In this document: in pieces, positions 17,678 through 26,685 of the stretch | How the letters are laid out: each line of letters begins with the position of its first letter | Position numbering within the stretch: the stretch's first letter is position 1 | NCBI RefSeq assembly: GCF_022763245.1 | Contig: NZ_JALEGV010000043.1 | Coordinates: 62,001-126,000 of the forward strand | Length of the DNA stretch: 64,000 bases | Source: Oricola sp. | GTDB lineage: Bacteria; Pseudomonadota; Alphaproteobacteria; Rhizobiales; Rhizobiaceae | Reading direction: 5' to 3' | The notes under the pieces: generated by a model | Told to the model about the DNA's origin: nothing | The model's database searches: none | Seen by the model: the letters and a program-made list of their open reading frames with translations, nothing else | Position numbers and translations under genes: made by a program

Positions 17678-18973
17678 TCAGAGCCGGTCGAGCATGGCGT
17701 ACCAGGTCAGCGCCAGTGTCAGCATCGGCTTGCGGAAGCTGCGTCCGCCGGGAAAGGCCGGCACCTTGAGATCGCGCAGATGCTGCAGCCGCGCGTTGTC
17801 GCCTGTCACCGCCTCGGCATAGAGCCGGCCGGTGAAATGCGACAGCATCACGCCATGGCCGGAAAAGCCGCCCAGCGAGGTGACGCCGGGCATGACCTCT
17901 CGCGCGAAGGGCTCGCGCGGCATGGTGATGCCGACCGAGCCGCCCCAGGCGTGTGAAATCTCGACGTCGGACAATTCCGGATAGATCTCCGCGATCTGCT
18001 TGCGGATATGCCTGGCGATGTCGCGCGGATTGTCCGCCGTATAGGCCTCGCGCCCGCCGAACAGCAGCCGGTCGTCCCCATATTTGCGGAAATAGCGCAC
18101 CACGAAGCGCGAATCGTCGATCGACTCGCCGCCGGGGATGAGTTTGTCTTTCATGGCGCCGGTCAGCGGCTCGGTCGCGCCGATGAAGGAGCGGATCGGC
18201 ATCACATGCGCCGCCGACACGGGCTCCAGCTTCGCGTCGCCATAGGCGTTGACCGCGACAAGCGCCCGGTCGGCGTTGATCACGCCCTTCTCGGTGGCGA
18301 CCACGACCCGGTCGCCGACCTTGTGGATGCGCGTCGCCTTGGTGTTCTCGAAGATCTGCGCGCCGTTTTCGGCGGCCACCCGCGCCGTTCCGATCACCAG
18401 CTTCAGCGGGTTGATGTGCCCCGTGCCGGTGTCGCGGACGCCGCCGTGAAAGAAGCTCGATCCGACCCTTTGCGCGGTCTCGGCGCGATCCATGAAGCTG
18501 ATATGCGGATAGCCGTAGCGCTCCGCCATCACCTCGGCATGCTTGCGATAGTCCTTCAGGTAGCGCTTCTTGTGCACCACCGAGAGCTGGCCCGGCCTGT
18601 AGCCGATGTCGATCCCGTGCGTCTCGGCGAAATCGTGCATGTGGCGCTTGGCGTCCTCGGCGATGGAAAACAGCGCCTGCGCCCGTTCGCGCCCGATCTC
18701 CTCTTCCTGGTCCTCGGGCCAGGCGCGCTGGCCGGTGCCCATCTGGCCGCCATTGCGCCCCGACGCGCCGTCGCCGAAGCGGGCCTGCTCGATAAGCACG
18801 ACATTCACCCCGGCCTTCGCCAGGTGCGCCGCGGCCGACAGGCCGGTGAAGCCCCCGCCGATCACCACGACGTCGCATACGCGGTCGCCGTCGAGCACGG
18901 GGTATTCGGGCCGCTCGCCGGCCGTCGCCTCGTACCAGGAATAGCCGGGAGAAATGGGAGATTGGTAGGGCAT
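17678..18973 (-). CDS. puuB: gamma-glutamylputrescine oxidase (FAD-dependent)
   Basis: A 431-residue flavoenzyme of the DAO family that oxidises gamma-glutamyl-putrescine to gamma-glutamyl-gamma-aminobutyraldehyde with release of ammonia and peroxide. The dinucleotide-binding motif VVVIGGGFTGLSAAAHLAKAG is at about 35-56, followed by RNGGQ near 72-76. The C-terminal GGFSGHGVMLSHFTGRLYAEA segment is the second FAD contact. It lies 94 bp downstream of puuA on the same strand, which supports the assignment. In the Puu pathway the next enzymes are an aldehyde dehydrogenase (PuuC) and a glutamine amidotransferase (PuuD); no PuuD is seen here. Confidence 0.88.
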   Translation of the reverse strand: MPYQSPISPGYSWYEATAGERPEYPVLDGDRVCDVVVIGGGFTGLSAAAHLAKAGVNVVLIEQARFGDGASGRNGGQMGTGQRAWPEDQEEEIGRERAQALFSIAEDAKRHMHDFAETHGIDIGYRPGQLSVVHKKRYLKDYRKHAEVMAERYGYPHISFMDRAETAQRVGSSFFHGGVRDTGTGHINPLKLVIGTARVAAENGAQIFENTKATRIHKVGDRVVVATEKGVINADRALVAVNAYGDAKLEPVSAAHVMPIRSFIGATEPLTGAMKDKLIPGGESIDDSRFVVRYFRKYGDDRLLFGGREAYTADNPRDIARHIRKQIAEIYPELSDVEISHAWGGSVGITMPREPFAREVMPGVTSLGGFSGHGVMLSHFTGRLYAEAVTGDNARLQHLRDLKVPAFPGGRSFRKPMLTLALTWYAMLDRL

Positions 18974-19067
18974 GGCCGCGTCGGTCGTCGTTGGTGGTCA
19001 GTCGGTCGTCATTCGTCTGCAGCCGGTAAGCGCATGGCGACCGACTGCCGACCAACACGACCGACTC

Positions 19068-20513
19068 TCAGACATTGAGCAACAGGAATTCCCGCTCCCA
19101 CGGGCTGATCACCCGCATGAAGGTCTCGAACTCGCCGCGCTTGACGCCGGCGAGCGTCGCCGTGAATTCCCGTCCCAGCACGTCGTCGAAGCCGCGTTCG
19201 CTTTCCATCAGCGACACGGCCTCGAGCAGGCCGCGCGGCAGGTCGATGGAGCCTTCATTGGCCGTCTCCGCCGTCGGGCTGGTCGGCACGAGCCCGTTGA
19301 CCATGCCGAGATAGCCGCAGGCGAGCGACGCCGCGATCGCGAGGTAAGGGTTGGCGTCCGACGACGGCAGCCGGTTTTCGACGCGCCGTCCGGCCGCGTT
19401 CGAGGTCGGGATGCGGAAGGCCGTGGTGCGGTTGTCGTAGCCCCAGGCCGTGTTGACCGGCGCGGCCATTTCCGGCGTCAGCCGGCGATAGGAGTTCACA
19501 TAGGGCGCCATCATCACCAGCGCCTTGGGGATGTAGAGCTGCATCCCGCCGATGAAGGCCCGGAACAGTTCCGTCTCCGAGCCGTCCTCGGCGGAGAAGA
19601 TGTTCTGCCCCGTCTTGCTGTCCACCACCGACTGGTGGATATGCATCGCGCTGCCGGCCTCGCCTTGCATCGGCTTGGCCATGAAGGTGGCGAACATGTC
19701 CTGCTTCAGCGCCGCCTCGCGGATCGTGCGCTTCATCAGGAACACCTGGTCGGCAAGCTGCACCGGGTCGCCGTGGCGCAGGTTGATCTCCAGCTGCGAG
19801 GGGCCTTCCTCGTGGATCAGCGTGTCGATTTCCAGGCCCTGGGCCTCGCAGAAATGGTAGATGTCGTCGATCAGGTCGTCGAACTCGTTGACGCCCGCGA
19901 TCGAATAGGCCTGACCGCCGGCGATCGGCCGGCCGGAGCGGCCCACCGGCGGCTGCAGCTGGTAGTCCGGGTCGGTGTTGCGCGCAACGAGATAGAACTC
20001 GATTTCCGGCGCGACGACCGGCCGCCAGCCCTTCTTCTCATAGGCCGCCACGACGCGCTTCAGCACGTTGCGCGGCGTGTAGGCGATTTCCTTGCCGTCC
20101 GCGCCGACGAGATCGCAGATCACCTGCGCCGTCGGGTCGCTCTCCCACGGCACGGCGGACAGCGTCGACAGGTCCGGCATCAGCTTCAGGTCGCCGTCAT
20201 GCGGGTCGTAGCGGAAGTCCCCGGTCTCTTCGGGATATTCGCCGGAGATCGTCTGGCGGAACAGCGCCGAGGGCAGCGCCAGCGAGGTCTGCGAGGTGAA
20301 CTTGCTCGACGGCATCATCTTGCCGCGGGGCACGCCGGCGAGGTCGGGCGTGATGCATTCGATGTCCTCGATGGAGCGCCAGGCGAGCCATTCCTCGACC
20401 TGTTTCCAGTCGGCGACGCCGTATTTGTTGTCGAGAAATTTCGGCGGCTTCTTGCGCGGCGTCTTCGCCGCGGCACGCTTTGCGCCGCTGGTCTTGCTGT
20501 CTTCCTTGGCCAT
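19068..20513 (-). CDS. puuA: gamma-glutamylputrescine synthetase (glutamine-synthetase family)
   Basis: A 481-residue ATP-dependent ligase that joins glutamate to putrescine, the first step of the Puu route. The glutamine-synthetase catalytic domain is evident: EIEFYLVARN, the metal-binding GEAGSAMHIHQSV, and RRLTPEMAAPVNTAWGYDNR. The N-terminal 25 residues are a Lys/Ala-rich extension (AKRAAAKTPRKKPPK) that is unusual for the family. Transcribed with puuB. A second GS-like paralog is at 31866, near the potFGHI importer. A regulatory PuuR is not visible beside it. Confidence 0.87.
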   Translation of the reverse strand: MAKEDSKTSGAKRAAAKTPRKKPPKFLDNKYGVADWKQVEEWLAWRSIEDIECITPDLAGVPRGKMMPSSKFTSQTSLALPSALFRQTISGEYPEETGDFRYDPHDGDLKLMPDLSTLSAVPWESDPTAQVICDLVGADGKEIAYTPRNVLKRVVAAYEKKGWRPVVAPEIEFYLVARNTDPDYQLQPPVGRSGRPIAGGQAYSIAGVNEFDDLIDDIYHFCEAQGLEIDTLIHEEGPSQLEINLRHGDPVQLADQVFLMKRTIREAALKQDMFATFMAKPMQGEAGSAMHIHQSVVDSKTGQNIFSAEDGSETELFRAFIGGMQLYIPKALVMMAPYVNSYRRLTPEMAAPVNTAWGYDNRTTAFRIPTSNAAGRRVENRLPSSDANPYLAIAASLACGYLGMVNGLVPTSPTAETANEGSIDLPRGLLEAVSLMESERGFDDVLGREFTATLAGVKRGEFETFMRVISPWEREFLLLNV

Positions 20514-20582
20514 CAGTCACCGGTTGGTTTCGGATAGGAGGCTTATACGCCCCCGGACACACCCGGGGAAGGGGGGTGAGGA

Positions 20583-20671
20583 GCGGTCCGCGCGAGCGGA
20601 CGAAAAGCCAACGATTTGGCTTTTCGAGCGACGAACGCCCGAAGCCATGGCGGAGGGCCGCAGCGGACCGC
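20583..20671. repeat. structured extragenic element (REP-like candidate)
   Basis: An 89-base element in the gap between puuA and the exonuclease-fold gene. Its ends are a 9-bp inverted repeat, GCGGTCCGC (20583-20591) and GCGGACCGC (20663-20671). Inside are a short stem GTCCGC/GCGGAC (20586-20601) and a perfect 11-bp hairpin CGAAAAGCCAA/TTGGCTTTTCG with a 4-base loop (20601-20626). The minus-strand hairpin is not followed by a T-run. It looks like a repetitive extragenic element; only one copy is in this window. Confidence 0.5.
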
Positions 20672-20704
20672 GCCGGTGCCGATGCGCTCAGACCTGCCTC
20701 GCCG

Positions 20705-21796
20705 TCACTCGCTCTCCCAATCCGTCCCCGCAGGAGGCCGGTCGCGGTTCTTCTCGACGCGCACCACCTCCGAGGCCTCCTCCAGATCCGCTTCGGTCGC
20801 GTCTTCGGGCGGCTCGTTGTCGGGCGCCTTGCTGAGCGCGAAGCGGCAATACATCGGGAAATGGTCCGACCCGACGAAAGGCATGCGCTCGATGTCGAGC
20901 AGTTCGAAATCGCTGGAGTGGAAAATGTGGTCGAGCGGCCAGCGCAGATACCAGCGGCGGGCGTCGAACGTGTTGTAGACGCCACGCCCCTGGCGCGGGT
21001 CGAGCAGGCGCGAAATCCGCATGAAGCGCCGGGTCGTGCGCGACCACGCGACGTCGTTGAGGTCGCCGGTCACGATCATCGGCAGTTCTTCGTCGCGTGC
21101 CATCTCGCCGACCAGCAGGATTTCGGCGTCGCGGCCCATCGTGTCGCGGCTCGGCAGCGGCGGCTCGGGATGAAGCGCGACGATCCGCACCGCCTCGCCG
21201 CCGGGCAGGGCGACGACGCAGGAGATGCTCGGCACCTCCTCGTTCAGCAGGAACTGGATGTCGCGTTCCTTCAGCGGCAGGCGGCTCGCCAGGATCATTC
21301 CGTAGCTGTTGGATTGCGGATAGGCGACGACCTCCTCGAAATCGGAGAGGCAGGGCCGCAGCGCCTCCGCCCATGCCGCGTTCGTCTCCATGAAGATCGC
21401 GATGTCGGGCCGGCGCTCGTCAACCAGCGTCGTCACGCGCGCGTAGTCGTCATTGCCCTGCTTCACGTTGCAGACGAGCAGCGAAAGCGAGGCGCCGTCC
21501 TCCGGCTCGGTCGCGCAATCGGCGGTCTGCCTGCGCCAGAGCGGGGTGAACGGCAGGACATAGCCCGCCTGGATGGCCAGCGCGCCGGCCGCCATCGCCA
21601 CGGCCGCAAACGTTGCGGTCGCCGGCGAAACGAGGCTCGCGATGCCGGCGCAGATCAGAACAGCGGTGGACAGCGCGATGACCTGCAGCCGGGCGAAATC
21701 GAACACCCGCACCGCCCCGTGTGCCACGGGCACGAGCGGAAGCAGGGTGACCACCAGGCAGACCGCCGCGGCCGCATCGAGGACCACACGTGTCAA
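20705..21796 (-). CDS. endonuclease/exonuclease/phosphatase-fold membrane protein
   Basis: A 363-residue protein. Three hydrophobic helices in the first 90 residues (VVLDAAAAVCLVVTLLPLVP, LQVIALSTAVLICAGIASLV, AAVAMAAGALAIQAGYVL) anchor it in the membrane. The rest is an EEP domain with the metal site E in IFMETNAAW, the catalytic MIVTGDLNDVAW and the closing GSDHFPMYCRF. Substrates of this group range from DNA to phospholipids and cannot be chosen here. The start is unusual: TTG at 21796 has GGAGG five bases upstream, whereas the in-frame GTG at 21787 is too far from it. A charged 45-residue tail ends the chain. Confidence 0.8.
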   Translation of the reverse strand: MTRVVLDAAAAVCLVVTLLPLVPVAHGAVRVFDFARLQVIALSTAVLICAGIASLVSPATATFAAVAMAAGALAIQAGYVLPFTPLWRRQTADCATEPEDGASLSLLVCNVKQGNDDYARVTTLVDERRPDIAIFMETNAAWAEALRPCLSDFEEVVAYPQSNSYGMILASRLPLKERDIQFLLNEEVPSISCVVALPGGEAVRIVALHPEPPLPSRDTMGRDAEILLVGEMARDEELPMIVTGDLNDVAWSRTTRRFMRISRLLDPRQGRGVYNTFDARRWYLRWPLDHIFHSSDFELLDIERMPFVGSDHFPMYCRFALSKAPDNEPPEDATEADLEEASEVVRVEKNRDRPPAGTDWESE

Positions 21797-21839
21797 TCAC
21801 GCCTCCATGGCATTGTCGGCGACTGCCGCCGCGGTGCGA

Positions 21840-22049
21840 TCAACTGGCGCGCGACGCGGTCGTGCCGGAACGGTTCCCGGCCTTGGATGTCGGCACGCTC
21901 CGCCGCCAGCGCGGCGCCAGCTTGGCGGCCTCGCGCCGTGCCGCCAACAGGGCGGCCTCGCGGGAACCGAAGGGTCCGGTGTAGTGGCTGCCATATTTGA
22001 AGAACCAGCGGCCTCGCCAGGTCTCGATCTCGAAAAGCGGATCATGCAT
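21840..22049 (-). CDS. small DUF2188-like protein
   Basis: A 69-residue protein. The core FEIETWRGRWFFKYGSHYTG followed by GSREAALLAARREAAKLA has the beta-hairpin plus helix pattern of DUF2188 proteins. GGAGGCGAGGC is just before ATG 22049. It lies upstream of the exonuclease-fold gene on the same strand, 43 bp away, and divergent from the YcgG-family gene. Function unknown. Confidence 0.6.
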   Translation of the reverse strand: MHDPLFEIETWRGRWFFKYGSHYTGPFGSREAALLAARREAAKLAPRWRRSVPTSKAGNRSGTTASRAS

Positions 22050-22191
22050 TGCCTCGCCTCCTTCGTGATTCCCTCGTCAAACGCGCGCGCGGCCGCATCG
22101 TTCCGCACACCCCATGGATTTAAGGCGGGAACCACTTGCGCACGTCCACGTTGAAACCGGCGAGCCGCGTCAGGCCAAGGAGGTTGAGGAC

Positions 22192-22857
22192 ATGCCGAAC
22201 ACAGTTGCTTGCCGCTCATTCACGGATTTCATTCAAAGCGCCGAATTTCCCTGCGTCGGCGCCAAGTCCGCGCTGGCGCGCGACGCGCTGACCGTCTTCG
22301 TCGCGGGCGACATCGACCGCGCCTGCGACGACGTCGACATCCATCGCGCGCTGCGCGAATTCAGCGCCCAGCTCGATCACGAAAGCCCCATCGTGAAATC
22401 CTTCGTCGTGGTCTTCGAAGGCCCCGGCGATCTGGACGAGGAGGAGTTCGAAAAGGCGCTGTGGAACCGGCTGCAATGCCTGCACAATCTCGACGTCGTC
22501 TCGGGCACGCCCTGGAGCGACGGCGTCGCGGCCGATCCGGACTCGCCGCATTTCTCGCTGTCGGTTGGCAGCGAGCCCTTCTTCGTCATCGGCCTTCATC
22601 CGCGCGCCTCGCGCCCGGCCCGCCGCTTCGACAAGCCGGCCCTGGTGTTCAATTCGCACAGGCAGTTCGAGAAGCTGCGCGCCGACGGCCGGTTCGACAA
22701 GATGAAGGCCATCATCCGCAAGCGCGACGCCGAACTCGCCGGCGACGTCAACCCGATGCTGAGCGACTATGGCGAGGCCTCGGAAGCGCGCCAATATAGC
22801 GGCCGCGTCGTCGGAGACGCGTGGAAATGCCCCTTCGCACACAAGGAGATCGCCTGA
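22192..22857 (+). CDS. YqcI/YcgG family protein (GntA-like N-hydroxylase family)
   Basis: A 221-residue cytosolic protein. Conserved family features are FPCVGAKSALARDALTVFVAG near the start, the acidic DLDEEEFEKALWNRLQCLH in the middle, DPDSPHFSLSVGSEPFFVIGLHP, and the C-terminal WKCPFAHKE motif. Members of this family include heme-dependent N-hydroxylases of guanidine compounds (guanitoxin GntA); whether this one is such an enzyme is inference. The next gene, a DUF1989 protein, starts one base after the stop, so the two are translationally linked. AGGTTGAGGA gives the ribosome-binding site. Confidence 0.8.
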   Translation: MPNTVACRSFTDFIQSAEFPCVGAKSALARDALTVFVAGDIDRACDDVDIHRALREFSAQLDHESPIVKSFVVVFEGPGDLDEEEFEKALWNRLQCLHNLDVVSGTPWSDGVAADPDSPHFSLSVGSEPFFVIGLHPRASRPARRFDKPALVFNSHRQFEKLRADGRFDKMKAIIRKRDAELAGDVNPMLSDYGEASEARQYSGRVVGDAWKCPFAHKEIA

Positions 22858-22858
22858 C

Positions 22859-23449
22859 ATGGCGAAAAGGATCGCGCCGCGCAGCGGCACCGCGTTCGAA
22901 CTGAAGACAGGCGATCTGCTGACCGTCATCGATCCGGAAGGCGAGCAGGTCTCCGACCTCGTCGCCTTCAACGCCGCGGACCGGGCGGAATACATCTCGT
23001 CGGGCCGCTCGATCGACTATGCCAGCCGCCTGTTCCTGACGACGGGCGACATCCTCTATTCCAACCGGTCCAATCCGATGCTCACCATCGTCGAGGACGA
23101 GGTCGGCCGGCACGATTTCACGCTGACGCCCTGTTCGCGCGACACGTTCCGCATCATCTATGGCGACAGCGATTCGCACCACGGCTGCCAGGGAAACCTG
23201 GAGGCCGCGCTGGCGCCCTACGGCATCGGCCCCGACAACATCCCGATCGCCTTCAACGTGTTCATGCACGTCTCGGTCGATGGCGAGACCGGCGAGATCG
23301 CCGTGCTGCCGCCCAAGAGCAAGCCGGGCCAGAAGACCGTCTTCCGCGCGGAAATGGACCTGATCGTCGCGATGACGGCCTGTTCCGCCGGCCAGTCCAA
23401 CAATTTCCGCTACAAGCCGATCGACTATTCGGTCGAGGCCGGCGCCTGA
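22859..23449 (+). CDS. DUF1989 (urea-carboxylase-associated) protein
   Basis: A 196-residue protein of the DUF1989 family. Visible features are the QVSDLVAFNAADRAEY segment, a metal-ligand-like stretch DSDSHHGCQGNLEAAL, NVFMHVSVDGETGE and AMTACSAGQSNN near the end. Family members often sit beside urea carboxylase or beside YcgG proteins; no urea carboxylase is here. It follows the YcgG gene by one base, strongly suggesting a shared pathway. Start chosen as the ATG of the tight junction. The reaction is not known. Confidence 0.85.
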   Translation: MAKRIAPRSGTAFELKTGDLLTVIDPEGEQVSDLVAFNAADRAEYISSGRSIDYASRLFLTTGDILYSNRSNPMLTIVEDEVGRHDFTLTPCSRDTFRIIYGDSDSHHGCQGNLEAALAPYGIGPDNIPIAFNVFMHVSVDGETGEIAVLPPKSKPGQKTVFRAEMDLIVAMTACSAGQSNNFRYKPIDYSVEAGA

Positions 23450-23460
23450 ACGGCCCCCGG

Positions 23461-24906
23461 TCATTGAGACTGGGCGTCGCCTTCCGACACGAAGGAATGA
23501 AGCTGCAGCCAATGGAAATCGAAGCGATGCTCGGCCACGCGGCCCGTGCGGGCATTGATTTCCGTCAGCCAGCGGGATTCCTCCGGGCCGGTCGCCCGCA
23601 GCGCGAACCAGACCCGGTGGCCCGGTTCGGATGCCAGCTCCCCGGTTGAGCCGGTCAGCAGCCTCGGCGGCGGATTGCCGCCGCCGCCGTAATAGAGGAA
23701 GGCGAGTTGAGCATGGCGCGGATAGATGACGATCGGTTCGTCCGGCCATGCCAACTCGGCGTGCTTGGCCGCAAGCGCCCGCCAGTCGCGATGAAAGCCG
23801 GGTTCTGAAATCGCGCGCCATGCCGGGGCGGCGAGGGATATCGCCAGCAGCGCAGTTGCGCCCCATCGTGCGACCGCCGGAACGGACGGTATCGCCAGCA
23901 CCGCTCCCGTGACGGCGAGCACCGCCGGCACGGCGAAGATGAAATAGCGCGGCGACATCACCGGCATGACCATCAGCGAAATCCCGTAGGAGAGCGCGAT
24001 CGCCCCGGTGACGGTGATCGCGACGAAAGCGACGCTCTTCGCCCGCTGGCCGCCCTGGCGTGCTCGGAAGATGAGCGCGACGCCCGCCGCCAATACGACG
24101 CCACACAGGAGAAGTGCGGGCAGGGGCAGCACCTGCGTGACCATGACGCCGATGCGCTCCGCCGTCGGTTCACGGATCCAGAAGCCGCTGCCGCTCAGCG
24201 CCCGGGCGCGGCCGAACAGGATCGCAAGCCAGGGCAGGAACAGGAGGAGGGCGACACCCTGCGCCGACACCCAGCCGATCACGGCACGGCGGTCGGGCGC
24301 GCCGGTTGCCAGATGCAGCGCGAGCACGGCCGCGATCGCGCTGGCGAAAACGAAACTGCCATAGAGATGCGCATGCAGCATCGCCAGCGCCGCGATCCCG
24401 CCCGCAACAGCATTTGCCGAGGACGGCCGGCGCAGATGCCGCGCGGCGGCCCAGAGGAACAGCGTCGCCGTCAGCGAGAACAGCGTGTACATGCGCGCGT
24501 TGCGCGACTGGACGATCTCGATTGGCGCCAGCGCCAGCGCGAATGCGGCGATCAGGCCCGCCCGCGTGCCGCCCAGTTCGCGGCCGAGCGCGAAGACGGC
24601 GAGGATGGTCGCCAGCCCGAACAGCGCCGACGGCGCCCGCAGCGCAGCCTCGCCATCGCCGAACAGCTTGATCGTCAGCCACAGGACGACGTTGTGCAGC
24701 GGCGGGTAATTGTCCTGCGCCGTCCGCCGCAGCATCTCGAAAAAGCCGTCGCGGGCCTGGAACCACGAGACCGCCTCGTCCATCCAGACGCTGTCGCGGC
24801 CGAGCTCGGGCACGCGCAGGGCGGCGGCGAGCACGAGGACGCCGGCGAGAGTGAGGATTGTCCCGCGACCCAGGCGGTTGGCCTCGTCCTGTCGCGTCAT
24901 GCGCAT
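23461..24906 (-). CDS. glycosyltransferase family 39 / ArnT-like membrane protein
   Basis: A 481-residue polytopic inner-membrane protein with about 10-11 hydrophobic helices. The first periplasmic loop bears the PMT-type acidic pair DE in DSVWMDEAVSWFQAR, and SRNARMYTL is the family's later loop motif. A soluble tail follows the last helix. GT39 proteins transfer sugars from polyprenyl-phosphate donors to lipids or proteins on the outer face of the membrane. Donor and acceptor cannot be told. It is convergent with the DUF1989 gene. In-frame ATGs at 24906 and 24900 are both possible starts. Confidence 0.85.
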   Translation of the reverse strand: MRMTRQDEANRLGRGTILTLAGVLVLAAALRVPELGRDSVWMDEAVSWFQARDGFFEMLRRTAQDNYPPLHNVVLWLTIKLFGDGEAALRAPSALFGLATILAVFALGRELGGTRAGLIAAFALALAPIEIVQSRNARMYTLFSLTATLFLWAAARHLRRPSSANAVAGGIAALAMLHAHLYGSFVFASAIAAVLALHLATGAPDRRAVIGWVSAQGVALLLFLPWLAILFGRARALSGSGFWIREPTAERIGVMVTQVLPLPALLLCGVVLAAGVALIFRARQGGQRAKSVAFVAITVTGAIALSYGISLMVMPVMSPRYFIFAVPAVLAVTGAVLAIPSVPAVARWGATALLAISLAAPAWRAISEPGFHRDWRALAAKHAELAWPDEPIVIYPRHAQLAFLYYGGGGNPPPRLLTGSTGELASEPGHRVWFALRATGPEESRWLTEINARTGRVAEHRFDFHWLQLHSFVSEGDAQSQ

Positions 24907-25179
24907 GCGCGCTTTTCCTTGGGCGCGCGGGGCAGGGCGGGCCGCATGCGTTGGACAGGATTTCCGAGCCGGGCCGGTCCGAGATCGCGAAACGCCACGA
25001 CCCAGGCGGTCGGCGTCCGGCGCTTGTCCCTGGTTTCACGGCTGAATTCGCGCATCGCCCGTCATCCCTCCGGGGTGAAGCCTAGCGCAAAAGCGCCCAT
25101 CGGCCACGAATTCTGTCCACCGCCCGCCCGGCGTCCCTAGTCTTTGCGGTGTGTGTCCGGCGAGGATGAGAGGACGGCA

Positions 25180-25863
25180 ATGGATTGGGCTCTGGCGATA
25201 GACCGCAACCGCGAGGCGCTTCTGCGCGTCGTCGCGCGGCTGTTCGCCATGGCCGGGCTCGACGAGGCCGAAACCATCACGCACCTGCCGCGCCATTTGC
25301 GCGCCGCGCTCATCCGCCTGGCGCGGCCCACCGAGGCCGCCGTCCGGCGTCTGATCGTCGTCCTGGCCGAGCTGGAGCCGGTGCCTCTGCCCGGACCCGC
25401 GCGCGCCGCGAAGGTTCAAGCGAGAGGCAAGCCCAAGCGCAATCCCGGTTCCGCCCCAACGCTACTCGCCTTTGCGATCATCGACCCGCTGCCGAATTTC
25501 AATTCCGCGCCGCCGCGGTTGCGCCCGCTCAGCTATCCGCGCATCACCGTTCTCGGCCTGTCCGAACCGCGCCCCATCCCGGACGGCTGGATCCCGAGGC
25601 CCGGCGATCCCGTCAAAGCGACGGGCCTCTGCCGCCGCCTGCGAGCGCTCAAGCGCGCGCTGGACGACCTGCCGGCCCATGGCCGTCGCCTCGCCCGCTG
25701 GCATGCGCGCCGTCTCGCCGGTCGCCGTCGCGGCCGGTTCTCGCCCATGCGGCCCGGCCGCCCGCCCGGCCATCGCAAGCGGCCGACCCGCACCATCGAC
25801 GAGATCCTGCGGGAATGCCATGCGCTCGCGCTGCATGCGCGAGCGACGTTCGACACGTCGTGA
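25180..25863 (+). CDS. hypothetical protein, Arg-rich C-terminal half
   Basis: A 227-residue protein of unknown function. The N-terminal 75 residues are helical (NREALLRVVARLFAMAGLDE). A Pro-rich middle contains LLAFAIIDPLPNF and LSYPRITVLGLSEPRPIPDG. The C-terminal part is strongly basic (HARRLAGRRRGRF). GAGAGGACGGC precedes ATG 25180. It stands between convergent or divergent neighbours and is not in an evident operon. I have the impression of a conserved rhizobial hypothetical, but no domain is visible. Confidence 0.65.
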   Translation: MDWALAIDRNREALLRVVARLFAMAGLDEAETITHLPRHLRAALIRLARPTEAAVRRLIVVLAELEPVPLPGPARAAKVQARGKPKRNPGSAPTLLAFAIIDPLPNFNSAPPRLRPLSYPRITVLGLSEPRPIPDGWIPRPGDPVKATGLCRRLRALKRALDDLPAHGRRLARWHARRLAGRRRGRFSPMRPGRPPGHRKRPTRTIDEILRECHALALHARATFDTS

Positions 25864-25986
25864 CTTCGAACAAGAATGCGGCTTTGGCGACGGCCGAATG
25901 CCGGCGAGGGACATGTCTCCCGCCGGCCGAAAATCCGTGTCTTTGACGATGCGACCGGACCGGCGGAGTGGACCGCCGGCCGGTTG

Positions 25987-26685
25987 TCACACCGGCCGTT
26001 CGATCAGCCCGAGGCGCAGCGCCTTGGCGACGGCGTGCATCCGGTTGGTTGCGCCGAGCTTGCGCGCGGCGCTGCCGAGATAGTGGTTCACCGTATGCGG
26101 CGAGAGATCGAGAATGATGCCGATCTCCTCCGAGGTCTTGCCTTCCGCCGTCCATGCCAGGCAGGACTGCTCGCGCACCGTGATGCGCGGATGGTCGGGG
26201 CCCGCGGCGCGGCCGATCGGCGTTTCGTCGAAGGCCTCCATCATGCAGCGCCCGGCCAGATAGGCTTCGGCGATGGCGGCGAAACTCATCTGCTCGACGG
26301 CCAGGATCGCGGTCACCAGCTGCCCGTGGGTGCGGGCGCAGCCCGGAAAGGCGTAGATGAAGGCCGAGGCGCCGCCGACCCGCCAGGCCGGGATCATCAT
26401 CGGCAGGACTTCGTTGCGTTCGCGGTTGACGATCGCGCCGGTGGCCCGCTCGACGACCGAGTCGCGGAAGCTTTCCTCGATCCCGCTATTGACGAGGACG
26501 GTGGTGCGCGGCGGCGTTTCGCCGACGCGGATCCGGAACAGGAGCGCGCCTTCGCCACCAAATCGCCGGCACAGTTCTCCCAGGAGCGCGGACGGTTCGC
26601 CGTCATCGCCCGAGGCGACGTTCCATTGCGGGGCGAGTTCCCGCATGGTGATGGGACTGGACATGGGTTTTACCGCGAAAGTCAT
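25987..26685 (-). CDS. LuxR-type response regulator in quorum-sensing operon
   Basis: A 232-residue protein. Its C-terminal 65 residues are a LuxR/GerE helix-turn-helix (TVREQSCLAWTAEGKTSEEI, ILDLSPHTVNHYLGSAARKL). The N-terminal 150 residues do not show the W-Y-D-P residues of AHL-binding domains as clearly as the other LuxR at 27528, so this copy may have a diverged ligand site. I take ATG 26685 as the start because it overlaps the luxI stop as ATGA, the usual sign of translational coupling; alternatives are 26700 and 26664. It is third in the luxR-luxI-luxR run. Confidence 0.8.
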   Translation of the reverse strand: MTFAVKPMSSPITMRELAPQWNVASGDDGEPSALLGELCRRFGGEGALLFRIRVGETPPRTTVLVNSGIEESFRDSVVERATGAIVNRERNEVLPMMIPAWRVGGASAFIYAFPGCARTHGQLVTAILAVEQMSFAAIAEAYLAGRCMMEAFDETPIGRAAGPDHPRITVREQSCLAWTAEGKTSEEIGIILDLSPHTVNHYLGSAARKLGATNRMHAVAKALRLGLIERPV

